Positions 47,601 through 53,600 of a DNA stretch of 64,000 bases are shown here, piece by piece. A program made the position numbers and the translations under genes. Numbering within the stretch: the stretch's first letter is position 1; every line of letters starts with the position of its first letter. The notes under the pieces were generated by a model. The model was given only the letters and a program-made list of their open reading frames with translations, made no database searches and was not told the DNA's origin. This DNA comes from Diphasiastrum complanatum (taxonomy: Eukaryota; Streptophyta; Lycopodiopsida; Lycopodiales; Lycopodiaceae): contig CM055103.1 in assembly GCA_029204225.1 (NCBI GenBank), forward strand, positions 26,400,293 to 26,464,292, given 5' to 3'.

Positions 47601-50600
47601 GTACTGGTTTGCGCACACTGCATGCTACTCTGACTAGTATTAGTAGACATATCAAGTAGAAAGCAAACACACATGTACTCACAATGGATCCTACGCAACT
47701 GCGTAGTAGCTGAAACAAGCGGTCCAAGAGGCACATCCCGCTCACCACAAAGGGAATGCATCACACCATCAAACTGGAACTCATACACATGAGTGTCCCA
47801 GGCTATGTGTGGCTTCCGCATCGTGTGCCAACAAATGCCCAACATTACATCATACTGCGCAAGCCGTGTTATCTCAAAATGCGACTCTTCTGTGTAACTT
47901 TGTACAGTTAGTGGAATGCCCACAACCCTCTTATCCCACATCTATGTACCCTTTCCATCAGCCATTTTCGCTGTGTATTGGTACTGGGATGGTTGAGTAT
48001 TCACACCTAACTTTCGAACCAAAGTTGAATTCAACACATTATGAGAGGACCCAGTGTCAAATAGAACCCGAACATCTCTATCACACAGCTGTCCTTGCAT
48101 AACAATAAGAGAAGTGTTAGGAAATTGATACCCTTGGCGAGCCGGATTTGACAAAAGCGCTGGTGGAGCCGTGTCTACTCTTCTGATCACTGAAACATTC
48201 ATGAGGCATGAAAAGTCTGGATTGGCTTCCTATTCGATCTCTTCCACTGTCATAGGGTCATCATCTTGGTTCATCTTGTCCACTTGAAGATTATATGTGG
48301 TCCGCATCAAGTTCCGTGGACCACCTATGCTGCCCCAAACATCCAAAACAAAGGTTCTCCCGTTCTTGGTCTTGAGGCGACAACATTGAAGGACATTGAC
48401 CGTTTTGGCATTGGGCTGCCCATACAACCCTTTGCCTTTGGGGGCCCCTGCACCCTTCCCCTTTTTGTCACCCCGAGCTCGCCACTGACTGGTTTGACCT
48501 TCAAATTTTCTCTTTTTGTTCCATTTGCCCTTGTGTCCCCAAGGTTGCTGACCACCTGTACCGCAACAGGATCGCCCATCTTCATAATACAAAGCCATCT
48601 GGATGGCTCCCCACAAATCATGAGATTGCTTCTTCCGCACAAAAGGGCGAATACTCTCTCTAAGTCCCTCCACAAAGTGAAATATTTGCATGTACATAGG
48701 AACTTCCTGAGGAATGCGTAACAAAGCCTCTCGGTACTTGTCTACATAATTTTGCACGCTCAAGTTATCCTGCTTCAAATAAGTCCATTGTTGCATGGCT
48801 CTATTGTTTTCATCCATAGGCACCCAATTTTGCGTAAACATTTGCCGGATCCCATGTGGTTAGAACTAGGTCATCCTTTTCCACCTTCCTCCACCACCTT
48901 TGTGCCTACTCTTGAAAACGATATGTGGCTTCAGCAATCATCTTAGTTTCATCGTCTATGCCACACATCTAGAATGCCTTCTCCCATTTTTGCAACCAAT
49001 TCTCAACGACATCTGTAGTTCTCATAGATACTGCAACTGACAAATCTGAAAAATACGGAGTATTGAAGAAGTTACAAACAATTCACAAATCCTATGTGGG
49101 CTGGAATTTCACAAAAGTGAAGAGAATAATCAAGCCACGTAGTAGAAAATGCTCAAAGGCTGCCAGAAGATCAACAATCCACCATAGGGATTCAATCTGC
49201 TATCTTATGGGCTCCAAATCTGCCAACAGATCACGTATAGTAGGGTGCTGGCTCTCCAAGAATGCACCAAACCCTAACTGAAGATGCCAAATCCCACACA
49301 AGCCTAGAAAGCAACTGCTCTGATACCAAACTGTTACACACAAGCTCACAAACCCTAAGAAAATACATAGAATTACCCCGCAAATTCGTCACTTTATTAA
49401 TCTCAAGCCAATGTACATAGATCAACAAGCAAACATGAGAGCTCTGTTGCAAGTCTCCTCCCAACCATAGCTGCATAGGAATATGATAGGGAATGCCTGG
49501 CAAGGCTCACACTATATCCCCTGAAGCACCCCTTAACCCCGACACATCCAAACGTTGACACATGGCAAATTCCATGCACAGTTGACACTTGCCACTTGGC
49601 AATACCCTGACACATAGGCAAGCTAGTAGATGGACAGTCTGACACGTGTCACTCATGCATTGGACTCCAGCAGACTCTCATGAGACCCAGTACCCCTTTG
49701 GCCATATAACAATATTTACATTGTAATTTACAATTGTCTCCACAGGCCAATGAGTTAGCCATTTACAATTTACATTGGGCAAGGGATTCAAAGTACATGT
49801 GACAACTGGTGGTTAGGTCGGGACGATAATCTAGGCCTCAGGATGTAGGTAGGTGATGTTCGAGGGTAAGGTACGGTGGTATGGGACATTGTGGTTTATC
49901 GGAGATCGGAACTTGCTTGATGGTGGTCTATGGTTCCAGTGCATGGGGGAGAGGTGACAGTACCTCTATGGTTGGGCATAATGAAGCGTTCATCACCTGA
50001 TTGTGTCTTAGCAATGACGGTTTCGACGATGGGGAACCTAATAGACTACTAGCCGCCTGGGTCTGCCTCTGTGCAGGTCACTTCTGCCCTGTCTTCCTCT
50101 ACCTCTAACAGATTGACTCCTGCCCTGGCTAGATCCTAGATCCCAGGCCTAATCCTCTAGTTCTGCCCCTGGACCTCCGTGACGTGGTGGATGTGCTAAA
50201 TCCAGTGCCTACAATCCATTCTATGCTCAAAATACAAAAGAATATGGGAAAAACTATATCAAATGAAACAAGCAAATGGAAACCAAAAAACGTAAGCTGT
50301 TCATCATGCTTTGCTAAGAATGATTTGTCTCCCATGTACAATCTGAATTCTTGAAAACTGGCTAATTGTTACCATATCCTGGCACATAGTTTGAAAACGT
50401 ACATTTGTTGAGCCTAAAATATGAAATGAATCTCTTCAATGTGAGAAAGCATAGCAAAGCTCATTCTCATCTCAAGCTTTTTCATTGACCATAAAACATC
50501 AGTGGCACATTGAAAAATCTCTAAACACTTTAGTGAACCTTTTACCACCCTAGCACTTTATGAATTCTCATCATAAACAAAAACAAGATGCCAAGGCAGA

Positions 50601-53600
50601 GGAGAAGAGTGCAAGGATCAGTGTTTTCATTTCAGCATATTTGTCTATCCTTAAAATATGATTGCTTAAGAATCTCTTTCACATCAGCAATGCACTTATG
50701 GCAGTATGACAATATACAAAAGAGCTCTTTCTTATCTAGTTTTTTTGAAGCTTTGAACTACTTTTGACTTCTAAGCCAACCAATACTATTTCCCGAGCTG
50801 TTTACATTATTTTTTTGTTATGGAAGTTACTATAAACCTTGAGGTCAAAAATCTGATACAGTTTTTTTCTGGAATTTTGCAGATATGACTTCGCTTTCAT
50901 TGATGCTGACAAGAGAATGTATTCTCAATATTATGAGCTGACACTTGAACTGGTACTAATAAAGTGTTCTTTTTTGCAATTCCTAAGGTGCTTTATCTAT
51001 ATCCAAAGTAGGCAAAATAGCTGTGCACATGAATAAATTCAAAGCAGTAAGTTTCTGGATGGTGGTCTGAGTTATGAACGCATCAACAACATAAACATGA
51101 GAATGAGAATAATTTATGATGACTCTCCAATGAAGATGTCAAGAACAGATGACAATGGGCTAGTCAGCTTTCAGGCACTTTTGAGCTTTGCTTCATTGAG
51201 TTCTACCACGAAGAAGCTCACAAAACCTAAATCAGAAAACGACCAAATTAATGACCCCTTAGTGGAGTTACAAGCTCCGTGTCCTACCAGGTGGTCCAAG
51301 CTGTGCACAATTCCATGAGTCCTTGATCAATGACTAAATGGCTAAGTCAGGTTCAGTCCAATGTTATTACTGAGGATTCAATCAAAAATCCCATATATAG
51401 ATCAGAATGCAGTCAATGTCTCCAGAACTGTCCTACTAACAAAAACAATTGTCCTGAATGTTTGTCAGTTCACCAAAGTTGTTAACTGATACGGTTGCAA
51501 ATATGTAGGAACTTGGAAGCTTGAAATTGCCACACAAAAAGAAAGATGTCAAAAGCAGTTGCCTTAAAATTTGAAGATGAGGACATGATGCAAAAGAAGA
51601 TTCTGCAAGATATCATTGTTGAAAGGCTTTAGGAAGAGTTACTGCAAAATTTCATAGTTGCCACGTTCCGACACAAAAAAGTAAAAAGAAATTCATAAAT
51701 TCTTAACAGAGAAATTAAATCTTTTTTTTTTACTTAGTACCACGTACCGAATCAGTATGTTCCAGAACGTACTCTACAGTACATTGAGTGGTTTGGGTTG
51801 GAACGGGTCTCTAAGCTGCAAACAATTGAGGAGCTGAAGATCAAGATGATGTATGCAACTTAAATATTGTGAAGATGGTGCGTATGAGCTACTCGGGGTG
51901 GGCTCAGAATAAAAACACCTTGTTAAAAAAATGGTCTGCTTAGATTTGTTATTCTCAGCATCTTCTCGCTAATCTCTAAGGCTACATCTCAAAACTAGTT
52001 AGTTCCCAGAATAACATCAAATTACTCTAAGAGCAACAGATAATCAATTTGAGTTATTCTTAGTACTAGTTGCCATGTTCTTATTTTCATATCAGTCATT
52101 AGCTCTTTGGCCCTTAGTTCAGTGTTTTACTTCACATTCTTTATTTTTCATTTGTGGATTGTATATATGGTCTGGGCCCCAGGGACTTTTATTTATGTTA
52201 TCATTTACTTTGAGGTCATTGCCCTAACTGAAACCTGCAGTCTTTATTCCATTTCAGGCTATAAATAGGTCTGGGGTCTGATGAAACGTGAAGCTCAATG
52301 TGTTCTTTGCTCTCATTTCTACCATTATGTTCAGCAACTGAATGTGACGTTCAGCTTTACATTCTCTCAATGAATGATGCGTTTTCTCCTTGGATTGTGT
52401 GCCACTCAGGGTTTCTTGCTACACTCGTTCTGTGATGACGTTGGTTTGTGCAGATTGCTTGTAGCCATGGAGATCGATATGTTTGAGCTAGCTTGGAAAC
52501 CTTAGGTAGCATGCTGATTTCCAACAATTGGTGCCAAAAGTAAAGCCAGATCTTCTGTATGTTCGATTAGCATGTAGAATGATTGCTTGTGAGGGGAGAA
52601 TCATTTTTAACAAGGGAGAAACAGGGAGAAAGTGTGTGTGTGGATTTTTAGTTGGTTATGTACTATGGAAGGAGCCGGGCGCAAGCCATTCTGCTCGGTA
52701 AGGATTTTTTGGGCGAGGCCCGGAGGGGCCAAGACTTTTTCCACATATCCTTTATGAAGCATAATCAACACTTTGACTTTTTCTGACCAGTCAGAAACTG
52801 CCACATGAATCGGATTAGGGCAAAAAAATTTCAATATTTTTGTGCAACAAAATATCTCTTAAAAATATGATCTGTTTCGGGTAGAATCTTTATTGAGCCC
52901 ATGTGCAACCTCTCCTATATATGATCCATCTTAATTTCTATGTGAAAACTCAATAGTTTAAAGTGGTTGATCTATTTAAAATTAACAATCAATAATCACA
53001 TTATAACTTCTAACATTGAGCACTCAGCATTGCAGCCACTGATCAGTGAGCACTCAACATCTGAGATTTTTGAAAATAAATTTGAAAACCTGGAATTTCT
53101 TTCTCGATTGGCAGTCAAGTCAGTAATTGGGTAACTATAGCCTGGACTTTAGTCGCAGCACTCTACAGACTGTAATGGCAATATGACTGTAGTTTCCACC
53201 CTACACCAGCACTTGCTGCAAGAAGCCCAAGCATATAGTCAAAATTGAAAAAAAAACTCCGATTTCTAAGGTTTTCAATGGGGCTGATTCAGAGCTGTTT
53301 AAATGTTACAAATCTGCTGATTCGAACTAGCAATTTGAATTGGACCTTAAAAACATTGGTCAGGACCGTACCCAATTTGTACGAGGTTAAATGCACAATG
53401 GGTCACGAAATTTGTCAAAAAGCAAGCTGAAATTAGAGCTCTTACTGAAAATAGCTCCCACAAGTGAAATATGACCCTCACATCTAGTAATACTAGGTTC
53501 AGAAGTTACACATCTAAGTACAGGCTACACGTGTGAAGTTTAGAAGCCCGTTCCGAGCAAAAAGGGTTGAACATTCCGTTCCATACGTTCCGGAACGTAC

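Larger units (their letters stand above)
46541..49804 (-). mobile_element. Ty3/gypsy element E3, 3'-truncated
   Basis: On the minus strand: 5' LTR (49804-49332), iMet primer site (49328-49317), gag (about 49036-48230), protease (48202-47942), RT (about 47940-46541, including the first RNase H residues). It ends at 46541 against another LTR, so integrase and the 3' LTR are missing. It is related to E1 and E2, whose RT aligns with it throughout. Confidence 0.85.
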
